Shown: piece after piece, positions 1 through 9,200 of the stretch
How the letters are laid out: every line of letters starts with the position of its first letter
How positions within the stretch are numbered: the stretch's first letter is position 1
NCBI GenBank assembly: GCA_028280615.1
Contig: JANQLK010000031.1
Coordinates: 1-64,000 of the forward strand
DNA length: 64,000 bases
Direction of reading: 5' to 3'
DNA from: Woeseiaceae bacterium
GTDB taxonomy: Bacteria > Pseudomonadota > Gammaproteobacteria > Steroidobacterales > Woeseiaceae
The notes under the pieces: generated by a model
Told to the model about the DNA's origin: nothing
The model's database searches: none
The model's input: only the letters and a program-made list of their open reading frames with translations
Translations under genes and position numbers: made by a program

Positions 1-1020
1 CGGGCGGCGAATGCCTCGGCTATCGGATATCGTATCGGTAAGCGCCTTGAATATCGTGGCGGCGATATCCCTGTCGCGATCCGACTCCAGGTCCTCGTAC
101 GCTTCGTCTGCATGGCTCGACAGCGCGTGATCGATCGTCCCTATCGCTTCGTAGTCCCGAATATCGATAGGCTCGTCACCGACTCTCGACTGCTGCCAGT
201 AGTTCCAGGTGCGCATCAAGGCGTGCTGCAATATAGGCAGGCGGTCCGGGTTGTCGCCGACGTCGTTGAGCAGGCGAACCAGCAGCCGCGGCGCAATCTG
301 CCCGCCTGCGACGAGAATGGGGCCGCTGATCGCGCTGCGGAGTTGATCCCGGCTCATCCTCGGCACGAGGAAGAGCCCGTCATTGATGGCTTCGGGCAGC
401 CCGGGGTATTCGTTGCATTCGCCGATGAAATCGGAACGCATTGTGATGACGATATAGATCGGAAGCTCCGTCTGACGGGCTGCGCTCAGCAGCTTCTTGA
501 CGAAGGCGACCGCCTCGTCCCTCGCATTGTCCGAGCCCCTGCTGCGCTTGAAGCGAAACAATTCCTCGAATTGATCGACGACGATCAGCAGGTTGTCTTC
601 AGGCGGGAGCCGCGCCAGTCGGACACAGTCCACGAGTCCCATATCGCCGCGTCGCAAAGTCACCTCGGTTAACACCTGCGCGGTTTCCTCGGGGCCGGCA
701 TGCCGGCCGAGGGTCTTGGGCTGACTCAACACTTCCGCGAGATTGCCCAGCGGATCGGTGCCGGGTCGAATCACGGCCACGCGCCAGCCCGAACCTGCCT
801 CGACCATGTATCCACCGTGCAAGGACGGAATCAAGCCGGCGCGCACGAGCGAGGACTTGCCGCAACCTGAGGTTCCGATAACACCGAGGAATCGGGTCTC
901 GCGCAGCCGCATCAACAGCTTGTCGACGAGTTCTTCCCGACCGAAGAACAGGTGCTCCTCGTCCGGCCCGAACGGGCGGAGGCCAGGGAAAGGGTTGGAG
1001 GTTTCGATGAGGCCGCTCAT
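1..1020 (-). CDS. nSTAND1-type P-loop ATPase (C-terminus beyond window)
   Basis: Only the first 340 codons are in the window; the frame is open to base 1. The protein opens with the signature NPFPGLRPFGPDEEHLFFGR typical of nSTAND1 NTPases, then a Walker A GTSGCGKSS (about residues 49-57), a Walker B LLIVVDQFEELF (about 150-161) and a sensor-like ITMRSDFIGE stretch. Families with this start usually continue into WD40 or TPR sensor repeats or an effector domain, which would lie left of the window. It is the third gene of a minus-strand run, 17 bp after the TIR gene stop, so it is probably co-transcribed with it. By family knowledge STAND ATPases sense a trigger and oligomerise to activate an effector; here the neighbouring TIR and SLATT proteins are candidate effectors (inference). 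Confidence 0.88.
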   Translation of the reverse strand, partial: MSGLIETSNPFPGLRPFGPDEEHLFFGREELVDKLLMRLRETRFLGVIGTSGCGKSSLVRAGLIPSLHGGYMVEAGSGWRVAVIRPGTDPLGNLAEVLSQPKTLGRHAGPEETAQVLTEVTLRRGDMGLVDCVRLARLPPEDNLLIVVDQFEELFRFKRSRGSDNARDEAVAFVKKLLSAARQTELPIYIVITMRSDFIGECNEYPGLPEAINDGLFLVPRMSRDQLRSAISGPILVAGGQIAPRLLVRLLNDVGDNPDRLPILQHALMRTWNYWQQSRVGDEPIDIRDYEAIGTIDHALSSHADEAYEDLESDRDRDIAATIFKALTDTISDSRGIRRP

Positions 1021-1037
1021 CTAGAACAACCCTGGCC

Positions 1038-2534
1038 CTAGGTTTGCAGATCGGCCAGGAAAGGATCGAGTAGTTCGGTCGAGAACTCGCTTGACTGACG
1101 TAGTACCCGGGCATCGTGGGTGCGCAACCAGGTCTCGCGCTCGTTGTTGGGCGGCGCGACCAGGATTGCCGTGGCCCTGATCGGTTTCGTGCGGCCGAGC
1201 CCCGCACTCTTGCGACGCTCGCGCAATTTGGAGCGCAGCCAGAGCTCGCTCGGCGACCCGTAGTAAATGAGCACACCGTCGGCCTGCCGAAGATTCTCTT
1301 CGTTGTCTGCGCGTACGGCTGCCTCGTCGCCCTGGAACGCGGGAAGAATAACCTCGCAGCCTTGATCGAACAGGTAGTCGGCGACCTGGGCTACCCTGCT
1401 CGAATCCCGCGAATCGCACATCAGGTAGACGTTCTTGATGTCGACCGCCTCACCGGGTTCGCGAGAGCCGCCGTTGGACCCGCGGGCCGGCGCGCGCGTG
1501 AGTGTCTTGTGGACCTGGGTCTTCAGGTCTTCGAGCGGCGTCTCGAGCAAATCCGCGCCTTCCTGGATTCGCGGATCCGAACGCAGCGATTCGATAAAAC
1601 GTCGCTGCCGTTCATCGTCAGTCTCGAGCCCGGGCGGAATCCAGACGATGCGGCAGAAGTCGCCTTTCTTTTCCCTTTCGATAGCGAGATCGTTCTGGAT
1701 CTCGATGATCGAGCGATCGGTTCCCTCCGGCACGATTCCATAGCTCTTGCCGATGACATGAACGGACAGTTCGCATTCATCCAGCGATGCCTCGAGCAAC
1801 GGCAGTAATTCGTCGACGTTCAGCGGCAGCGGTCGATTCGGCAGGACCCTGTACTCATGTCCTGCAAGGTTGCGTTTGATTTCGTCGCGTTGATCCCTAA
1901 CGTCGTAGCTGCAGTCGGCGACGAACACGGTACCGTTCACCCGCGGTTCGCTAGCGGGCGATGCCGGCGGCGAAGATTTTCCAAGTAGGGTCAGCAATTG
2001 GCACAGGTCCTGGGCCAGGTCGTCAAGTTTGACCCAGTACTCGCGCTCGGTGTCGCCGCCCAGTTCGTGACTCAGCTCCCGCACCCGGCCTGAGTGAGGA
2101 TCGGTCCTGAAAAACTCGTAGCCCAGGCAATCACGGACCTGCTCCGGGTGTTCTTCGAACGGCACCGGCGTCTTCAGGACTTTGAAAATCTTCGTCTTGT
2201 CCTGGACTCGCAGACCGCCGGACTTCTCGGCGGCCTGGCAAAACTCTTGTACTTCCTTCGTGCACCATTCGGATCGGACGTAGCGCGGTGTAAAGATCGA
2301 AACGAGTAGGGCGACTCTCCTGATGCGTTCGATGATCGTCTCGTCAAAGAAGTCGTTTCCCTGGATTTTGGGGTCCCGCCAGACGGACGATTCCTTGCCA
2401 AGAAGTTGCGCGACACGAACCGATAATGAGTGGTGAAACTGCGAGACCCAACCTTCCGAGTCCTTGACTAGCGGCTGGTTATCAAGGTGCGCGTAGCTAA
2501 TAAATATGTCGTCGTCATTTCGCACTTTCGTCAT
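1038..2534 (-). CDS. TIR-domain protein with two further TIR/DUF4062-like domains
   Basis: 498 aa, no membrane segment. Residues 9-~150 form a canonical bacterial TIR domain: DIFISYAHLD at 9-18 (strand A/box 1) and SEWCTKE at 88-94, where E94 sits at the position of the catalytic glutamate of NAD-cleaving TIRs. A second Rossmann-like unit at about 201-345 begins VFVADCSYDVRDQRDEIK and resembles DUF4062/TIR-like domains. A third at about 368-490 begins VYLMCDSRDSSRVAQVADYL and has QADGVLIYYGS, again TIR-like but without an obvious SxWCxxE. It lies between the SLATT gene (24 bp gap) and the nSTAND1 ATPase. NAD hydrolysis or NAD-derived signalling is likely for domain 1; roles of the other two are unknown. 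Base composition is lower in GC than the rest of the window. Confidence 0.85.
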   Translation of the reverse strand: MTKVRNDDDIFISYAHLDNQPLVKDSEGWVSQFHHSLSVRVAQLLGKESSVWRDPKIQGNDFFDETIIERIRRVALLVSIFTPRYVRSEWCTKEVQEFCQAAEKSGGLRVQDKTKIFKVLKTPVPFEEHPEQVRDCLGYEFFRTDPHSGRVRELSHELGGDTEREYWVKLDDLAQDLCQLLTLLGKSSPPASPASEPRVNGTVFVADCSYDVRDQRDEIKRNLAGHEYRVLPNRPLPLNVDELLPLLEASLDECELSVHVIGKSYGIVPEGTDRSIIEIQNDLAIEREKKGDFCRIVWIPPGLETDDERQRRFIESLRSDPRIQEGADLLETPLEDLKTQVHKTLTRAPARGSNGGSREPGEAVDIKNVYLMCDSRDSSRVAQVADYLFDQGCEVILPAFQGDEAAVRADNEENLRQADGVLIYYGSPSELWLRSKLRERRKSAGLGRTKPIRATAILVAPPNNERETWLRTHDARVLRQSSEFSTELLDPFLADLQT

Positions 2535-2558
2535 TATAGTTGAGTTAACGGGAATTGA

Positions 2559-4283
2559 TCAGAGCTTGCCGTACTCCAGGGGCCGTTCGCGATGCATGAG
2601 CATCCACTCTGCGTGCTCGTCGAGAGCGAACTTTCCGAGCGCCTCGAGTATGGCTTTCCTTTCGTCATCCGACGTGGCGATTTCGAGTTGCTCCCTGGCA
2701 TTCGAGAAGATCCTCTCGGTAAAGCGGTACTGCTTGATCAACTCCTTTTCCGCTTTCTTGTGTGCGTACGCTTCTCTCACGGCCGCAATCAGCGGCAGCA
2801 CGCCCATGAGTACAATCAACGGGTCCCGCACTTCTTCGCGCAGATCGTCGTGGTAGATGCCAAGGAAAACGGCAACCGCAATACCGGCCCATAGACATAC
2901 CATTCCGATCCCGCGGGTAATGGCACTCAATCGCTCCCGCTCGGTCGCCTTGCGGCGATAGTAGCCAGGCTGGCCGGTGGAACCTTCTTCGAGCCAGTAG
3001 CGGATGGCGATCTCCGCCCCGTTTGGCGGCGGACGTGCGAAATCGACCGGAATGCTGCCTGCGCGCATCACGTTCCTGATCCAGCCGAGTTCGGCATCCT
3101 GTTCCCTCAAGAAAGTGCTGTGCGAGAACTCAATTGCGGCGCCGTCACAGACGCCGGCAATCTGCCAGTAAAGCTGCACGCGGAGGCCTTCGGCCAGTGC
3201 GCGATAGTCGAGGTACTTGCGGTGCCACTGGCCGCGCTGCGCGATCGAATAGATGAACACGCCGATTGCGAACAGCGATAGAAACACCCAGATCATGTAT
3301 TTCTGGGATGGATACTCACCATAGATTATGAAAGCGAGACCCATGCCGATTGCCAAATTGTAAGTCAACAAGAACATTCGACGGACGCGCTTCTGGAAAG
3401 CAATCGCGAGCCAGTCAGTTGTCCTGAACAGGCGATTGATCCTGCGATCATGCGTCCGGTCGAGATGTTTCGCATCGACCAGGTCGACGTCGTGCCGGGC
3501 GATTTCCGCGACGTTTCCATCGATGTCGGCATTGAACTCGTCCATCCTGACGAATATCCGATGCTTCGACTTCGGTAGTAAAGAGTCTCTCTCGAGTCGT
3601 TTGTCGGTCGTCAACCAGGATGTTTGCAGCGGCTGCAGTGATTCGGCAGGTGCGCCATTCGGTTGATCGCGGCTGCAGGCGATGTGATAGACGATATCGT
3701 TTTCATCGTGACCGAACAGCCGCCAGGTCTGAGCCTCGTCTTGAGTCACGCCGGCCATTCGGTTCGTCAGGTGAAAGTCGACGACCTGGGCGGTTCCGCC
3801 CATTGCATCTGACGGCTTGCCGTCCCAGATGGCCATCAGGACGTGACTGTAGCTGGACAGGAATATGCCCGCCTGGGCGTACTGATAGTTGCGGTTCAAA
3901 CCCGGCGTCTCAATGTTCTCGAGCGTATTGCCCTCGTAGAGCGGCAGCTCGATGATCGTACCGTGCTGGCACAACGAATCGAACTCGTCTACGGATTCCG
4001 CGCCTTCGAAATCCGCCTTGTACATCTCGACCGGCAACGGCAGCGGCACCAGCAGGTTCATCTTCATTTCGATAGCGACCCTGGCGGCCAGTCGCCCGCC
4101 GCCTTCAGCGAGCGGCGACAGCAGTGTCAGTGGCGTATGCGGGTAGTCGGCCGCCAGTTGCTCGAAGAACTGTCGGATCTCCCCGACGATGCGCGGAACC
4201 TCGCTGGCAACGAGATTGCGATGGGCCGTGACGGCGATGACCAGCGGCGCCCGATCGACGCTGTCCTGCTCAACGACGGCCAT
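2559..4283 (-). CDS. SLOG-SLATT membrane protein (predicted immune effector)
   Basis: 574 aa. The N-terminal ~220 residues look like a SLOG/Rossmann nucleotide-binding domain: VIAVTAHRNL at 15-24 and LLSPLAEGGGRLAARVAIE at 54-72, the latter equivalent to the 'LS.LA.GADR' motif of this group, though the usual AD is GG here. The rest has two hydrophobic pairs, at about 303-347 and 453-505. Each is followed by charged helices; the motif YRALAEGLRVQLYW (360-373) and the tail DEHAEWMLMHRERP (555-568) are typical of SLATT two-TM effectors. By family knowledge SLATT proteins are predicted pore-forming effectors activated by nucleotide signals. It is first in the minus-strand run with the TIR and nSTAND1 genes, suggesting that a TIR product or SLOG ligand gates the membrane part (inference). 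Confidence 0.82.
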   Translation of the reverse strand: MAVVEQDSVDRAPLVIAVTAHRNLVASEVPRIVGEIRQFFEQLAADYPHTPLTLLSPLAEGGGRLAARVAIEMKMNLLVPLPLPVEMYKADFEGAESVDEFDSLCQHGTIIELPLYEGNTLENIETPGLNRNYQYAQAGIFLSSYSHVLMAIWDGKPSDAMGGTAQVVDFHLTNRMAGVTQDEAQTWRLFGHDENDIVYHIACSRDQPNGAPAESLQPLQTSWLTTDKRLERDSLLPKSKHRIFVRMDEFNADIDGNVAEIARHDVDLVDAKHLDRTHDRRINRLFRTTDWLAIAFQKRVRRMFLLTYNLAIGMGLAFIIYGEYPSQKYMIWVFLSLFAIGVFIYSIAQRGQWHRKYLDYRALAEGLRVQLYWQIAGVCDGAAIEFSHSTFLREQDAELGWIRNVMRAGSIPVDFARPPPNGAEIAIRYWLEEGSTGQPGYYRRKATERERLSAITRGIGMVCLWAGIAVAVFLGIYHDDLREEVRDPLIVLMGVLPLIAAVREAYAHKKAEKELIKQYRFTERIFSNAREQLEIATSDDERKAILEALGKFALDEHAEWMLMHRERPLEYGKL

Positions 4284-4596
4284 CGGCCGATCTCGGAGAT
4301 GTGAACGCGCTCGTAGAACGTCGACGGCGCGTGTTCACATCCGGGCTGTCGCCCACGCCGCGGCATTTCGGCATCGTGTCGTCCCGGCCCGGGAGCAATT
4401 TCGCTGATTGAGCCAGGGCAGAAGTCATCGGTCTTCTCTTCATGCTCTCATGTCCTCGACGATGCAATGCACACTGACCGCTTGTCGGCCGTTCGTCCAG
4501 GCTTTTCGGAGATTGTAAAGGCAAACGACGCCGGCGATCAGGATGAGCGCAAGCTGCACGCGACGTCCCGTCCGGCACGCGTGCATAATCGGCGCC
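4284..4596. promoter_or_regulatory. Divergent intergenic region with imperfect inverted repeat
   Basis: About 310 bp separate the start of the SLATT-TIR-STAND operon (minus) from the hydrolase gene (plus). An imperfect inverted repeat, GTGAACGCGC at 4301-4310 and GCGCGTGTTCAC at 4327-4338, lies 18-55 bp upstream of the SLATT start, where an operator or a 5' leader hairpin could sit. No convincing gene was found; open frames here lack coding character. No clear -35/-10 pair can be assigned. Confidence 0.35.
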
Positions 4597-6156
4597 ATGT
4601 CCGCCGCCGAGAGTCCGCAACGACCGACACCTGCCGTAATCGTGGTCGCCACCGTCGCGCTCGTACTCTCTGCCGTCGGGCTCTTCAATCTGCGGCAGGC
4701 GAACTCGGGCGTCACTCGTGAACACCTGAGCCTCGGCCCGACACCCGTGACCGTATATCGCGCCGACGCCGATGCCAACGAAGGCGAGGCGCCGCGGCCC
4801 GTCGTCGTCATCTCGCACGGCTTCGCCGGGTCTCAACAGCTCATGCAGCCTTTCGCCGTCACGCTCGCGAAGAATGGCTACGTCGCCGTGACGTTCGACT
4901 ACTTCGGTCACGGCCGCAATCTCGAGCCGCTGTCCGGCGACGTCACCGAGGTCGAAGGCGCGACGCTTACGCTCCTCGAGCAGACGAGGACGGTTGCCGA
5001 CTATGCGCTGGCGTTGCCCGGGTCCGGCGGCGGCCTCGCCGTGCTCGGGCACTCGATGGCCTCGGATATTGTCATCCGCTACGCCCAGTCCGACGAGCGT
5101 GTCGATGCCACGGTGGCGGTGTCGATGTTCTCGCCGGCCGTCACGGCAACGTCGCCCGAGAACCTACTCGTGGTCGTCGGTGGCCTCGAGGGCTTTCTCA
5201 AGCAGGAGGCGCTGCGCGTGCTCGGGCTGGTGACGTCCAGCCCGGAAGAGGGCATGACGGTCGGCGACGTCGCCGACGGCAATGCGCGCCGCGTTGTGTT
5301 CGCCGATGGCGTCGAGCACGTCGGGGTCCTGTACAGCCGCGAGAGCATGTTCGAGGTCGTTGCCTGGCTCGACGACGTGTTCGGCCGCGCGGGCAGCGGC
5401 TACGCCGATTCTCGCGGCCTGGCCATCGTTCTTTTGATCCTCGGCGTCTCGATCCTCGCGTGGCCGCTCAGCAAACTCCTGCCCGTCGTCAGCCGGCCGC
5501 CGGCCGGCGCGTCGCTGACGTGGCGCCGGCTGTTGCCGGCCGCGGCGATACCCGCGCTCGCGACGCCCGTGCTGCTGTGGTGGTTTCCGGCGGACTTCTT
5601 CGGCGTGCTCGTCGGCGGCTATCTCGCCGTGCACTTCCTGGTCTATGGCCTCATCGGCGCGGCCTGCCTGTGGTGGCTCGGGCGCCGGGGCTCTCACGAT
5701 TCGGACGCGCGAACGGACGGCCGCAAGCTCGTCATCGCGAGCGTCGCCGCGACGCTGTACACGGCGGGCGTGTTCGCTCTGATCCTCGATGCCTTTGTCA
5801 CGTCGTTCGCGATCACGCCGCCGCGCCTGCCGCTCGTCATCCTGATGCTGGCCGGCACGCTCAGCTACTTCCTTGCCGACGAGTGGATAACGCACGGCGC
5901 CACGACCGCGCGTGGCGGCCACCTGTTCACGCGTGTGTGTTTCCTCATCTCGCTCGGAATTGCCGTTGCGCTGTCGTTCGAGGACCTGTTCTTCCTCCTG
6001 ATCATCGCGGCGGTCATCGTCGTCTACTTTTTGATCTACGGTAGTTTCAGCAAATGGATCTACGCGGCGACCGGGCACCCGGCCGTCGGCGCGATCGCGA
6101 ACGCCGTTGCCTTTGCCTGGGCGCTGACCGCGGTGTTCCCGTTCCTGGCGGGCTGA
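4597..6156 (+). CDS. Alpha/beta hydrolase with C-terminal multi-TM domain
   Basis: 519 aa from the ATG at 4597. That start places a hydrophobic N-terminal anchor (VIVVATVALVLSAVGLFNL) near residues 13-31; an in-frame upstream start at 4543 would add a charged leader with no function visible. The catalytic domain has VVVISHGFAGS (oxyanion/HG region), the nucleophile elbow LGHSMASD near residue 150-157 and a late FADGVEHVG with the likely catalytic His. The elbow is GxSxA, not GxSxG. After about residue 275 come six or seven hydrophobic segments, so an extracytoplasmic hydrolase appears attached to a membrane domain. The substrate is unknown. It stands alone between the immune operon and the beta-propeller gene. 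Confidence 0.8.
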   Translation: MSAAESPQRPTPAVIVVATVALVLSAVGLFNLRQANSGVTREHLSLGPTPVTVYRADADANEGEAPRPVVVISHGFAGSQQLMQPFAVTLAKNGYVAVTFDYFGHGRNLEPLSGDVTEVEGATLTLLEQTRTVADYALALPGSGGGLAVLGHSMASDIVIRYAQSDERVDATVAVSMFSPAVTATSPENLLVVVGGLEGFLKQEALRVLGLVTSSPEEGMTVGDVADGNARRVVFADGVEHVGVLYSRESMFEVVAWLDDVFGRAGSGYADSRGLAIVLLILGVSILAWPLSKLLPVVSRPPAGASLTWRRLLPAAAIPALATPVLLWWFPADFFGVLVGGYLAVHFLVYGLIGAACLWWLGRRGSHDSDARTDGRKLVIASVAATLYTAGVFALILDAFVTSFAITPPRLPLVILMLAGTLSYFLADEWITHGATTARGGHLFTRVCFLISLGIAVALSFEDLFFLLIIAAVIVVYFLIYGSFSKWIYAATGHPAVGAIANAVAFAWALTAVFPFLAG

Positions 6157-6294
6157 TTCCGGCGGTCCTCTGTCCCAAACTGCTCGTCAGGTCCGCGTAT
6201 ACTTGTCGTCGCGTTGCTGCTCGCGGCCCTTCCGAGTCGGGCGGGAAACGCCCACACCAACAACAATCTCCAATCATCAGGACCACCTATCCCC

Positions 6295-9200
6295 ATGAGC
6301 CACCGGATTTTGAATTTCCCTCGGCGCGCCACGCGCCTGTTCGTCGTTTCCCTGGCCGCGATGCTGCCGTTCCTCGCCGTGCAGGCGGTTGCCGCGGACG
6401 AGGACGACCCCATCGCCGCGGTCATCAAGGGCCTGCCGATGCGTGCCATCGGTCCCGCCTTCATGGGCGGACGCATCGCACATATCGAGGTGCATCCCGA
6501 CGATCCGCGCACCTGGTATGTCGGCGTAGGCTCCGGCGGCGTCTGGAAGACGACGAACGCTGGCACGACGTTCACGCCGATCTTCGACGACCAGGGCTCC
6601 TATTCGATCGGCACCGTGACGATCGATCCGAACAACCCGGAGACCGTTTGGGTGGGCACCGGCGAAAACGTCAGCGGCCGTCACGTCGGCTGGGGTGACG
6701 GTATCTATATGAGCCGCGACGGCGGTGAAAGCTGGACCAACATGGGCCTTGGCGATTCACAGCACATCTCTCGCATCATCGTGCACCCGGACGACTCCGA
6801 TATGATCCTCGTGGCCGCCGAGGGTCCGCTCTGGAGCGCGGGCGGTGAACGCGGCGTGTACATCAGTGAAGACGGCGGCGAATCCTGGGAGCGGACGCTG
6901 TTTGTCGACGACGCCACCGGTGCGACCGACCTTCGATTCCATCCGACGGATCCGAGCATCGTTTATGCCGCCACCTACGAACGCCGCCGCACCGTCTGGT
7001 CGTTCCTGGCCGGCGGCCAGGGCTCCGGCATCTACAAGTCCACCGACGGTGGCCGTACCTGGCGCGAGATTACCAACGGCCTCCCGACGTCGAACGACAA
7101 GATCGCCGTCGGCAAGATCGGGCTCGCCGTGACGCCGGCGGATCCGGACCGGCTGTACGCAACGATCGAGGCCAGCGACGGCGAGCAGGGCTTCTACTTG
7201 AGCACCGATCGCGGCGAGCGCTTCGAGAAGAAGAACGAATACATCTCCAACGGCACCGGGCCGCACTACTACCAGGAGATCTATGCCTCGCCGAGCAACG
7301 CCGATCGCGTCTACCAGGTGGACGTGTTCCTGCACCGTACCAACGACGGAGGCGAGAATTTCGAGATCGTCGCCGACGGCCGGCAGTCGCACTCGGACAA
7401 GCACGCGCTGTGGATCGACCCCGACGACGACCGTCACCTGTTGGTCGGCACCGACGCGGGACTCTACGAGAGCTTCGACATGGGAGAGAGCTACCAGTTC
7501 TTCGCCAACCTGCCGATCAATCAGTACTACAAGGTAGCGGCCTCCTATCATGAGCCTTTTTACGAAGTACTCGGCGGCGCCCAGGACCTCGGCACGATTC
7601 GCGGCCCGGCACGCACAACGAGTATCGAAGGCGTGCGCAGCCGCGACTGGGACGTACCGTTGGGCGCCGACGGTTACGGCGTGGCTTACGATCCCTGGGA
7701 TGAAGACCTGCTCTACCACATGTGGCAGAACGGCAACCTGGCCCGCTTCCACGCGGCGTCGTATGAGAACATCATGATCAAGCCGCAGCCCGGGGCGAAC
7801 GATCCGGCTGAGCGCTGGAACTGGGACGCACCGCTGGAGGTCAGCACCACCCAGGAAGGCCGCATTTACTACGGCTCGCAGCGCGTTTGGCGTTCTGACG
7901 ACCGCGGCGACAGCTGGACCCCGATTTCGGGCGATCTCACGACCAACACCAATCGATTCACGCTGCCCGTGGCCGGCCGGGTGCAGAGCGTTGATGCGCT
8001 CTGGGACCTCAACGCCATGTCGCGCTACGCGAGCCTGACCGGCATCTCGGAGTCCGTAGTCGACAGCCAGCGCCTCTGGGCTGGCAGCGACGACGGCCTC
8101 GTGCATACGACCACCGACGGCGGCGAGAACTGGCAGCGCCTGAGCATCCGCGGTCTGCCCGAGCGCGCCTTTATCAATGACATTGAAGCCTCGCAGCACG
8201 ATCCGGACGCGGCCTTCGTCGTCGCCGACAATCACAAGACCGGCGACTTCAGGCCCTACCTCTTCGCCACCGACAACGGCGGGCGCAGCTGGCGGAACAT
8301 CAGCGGCAACCTGGCCGACGACGTCATCGTCTGGGCCATCCAGCAGGACGCGGTCGAGCCCGGCCTCCTGTTCCTCGGCGTCGAAGACGGCCTCTACGTG
8401 AGCCTCAACGGCGGCGAACGCTGGGACAAGCTCTCGGGCGCACCGGTGATTCCGTTCCGCGATGTGAAGATTCAGCGCCGCGACCTCGACGTTGTCGGCG
8501 CGACCTTCGGCCGCGGCTTTTACGTGCTCGACGACTACATGCCGCTGCGCGAACTCGCGGCGGTGGTGCGCGAAAGCGGCTCGGTCGCGAACGCGTCGAT
8601 GCTGTTTGGCGTTCGCGATGCCTGGTGGTACATCCCCGCCGTGCCCGGCCAGGCTCCGGGCCTGCCCACCGAGGGCAGCGGCGTCTGGCGCGCCGACAAT
8701 CCGCCGCACGGCGCCGTGTTCACGGTACATCTGGCAGATGTGCCGAACAGCCCGAAGGACGCTCGCCGCGAGCGTGAACGCGAGATCGACGGCAACATTC
8801 CGTTCCCGGGCTGGGACGAGCTGCAGGCCGAACGGCGTGCCGGCGACGTGCGCTACTACATCGACGTCATGAGCTCGGACGGCGTACAAGTCCGCCGCCT
8901 GTCCGTGCCGGCCGAGGACGGCGCTCACCGCGTCGCCTGGGACATGCGCGGCGCGCCGCCCGACGCGGTCAGCATCGAGGAGCCGGGCTTCAGGCCGCCG
9001 TGGTACGGCGATCCGCAGGGCGCGCTGTATCCGCCCGGCAGCTACCGGGCTCAACTCGTGCGCGTGGGGCCCGATGCGGTCGTCTCATTGGGCGAAGCAC
9101 AGACATTTGCGCTGCGCGCCGTCGACACGCTGCCCGCGGGCGCGGATCCGAATGCTGCAAGCGAGTTTCAGCAGGCCTATGTCGCAGCCGCGCGGCGTCT

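Noticed and set aside
112..672. Plus-strand frame at the left edge
   Set aside because: Antisense to the nSTAND1 ATPase, whose Walker motifs are clear on the minus strand.
2515..2545. TATAATG directly at the TIR gene start, resembling a -10 box
   Set aside because: It overlaps the start codon itself and no suitable -35 or leader follows; more likely chance.
6757..9054. Long minus-strand open frame (about 765 codons)
   Set aside because: Antisense shadow of the BNR beta-propeller gene; no coding signature.
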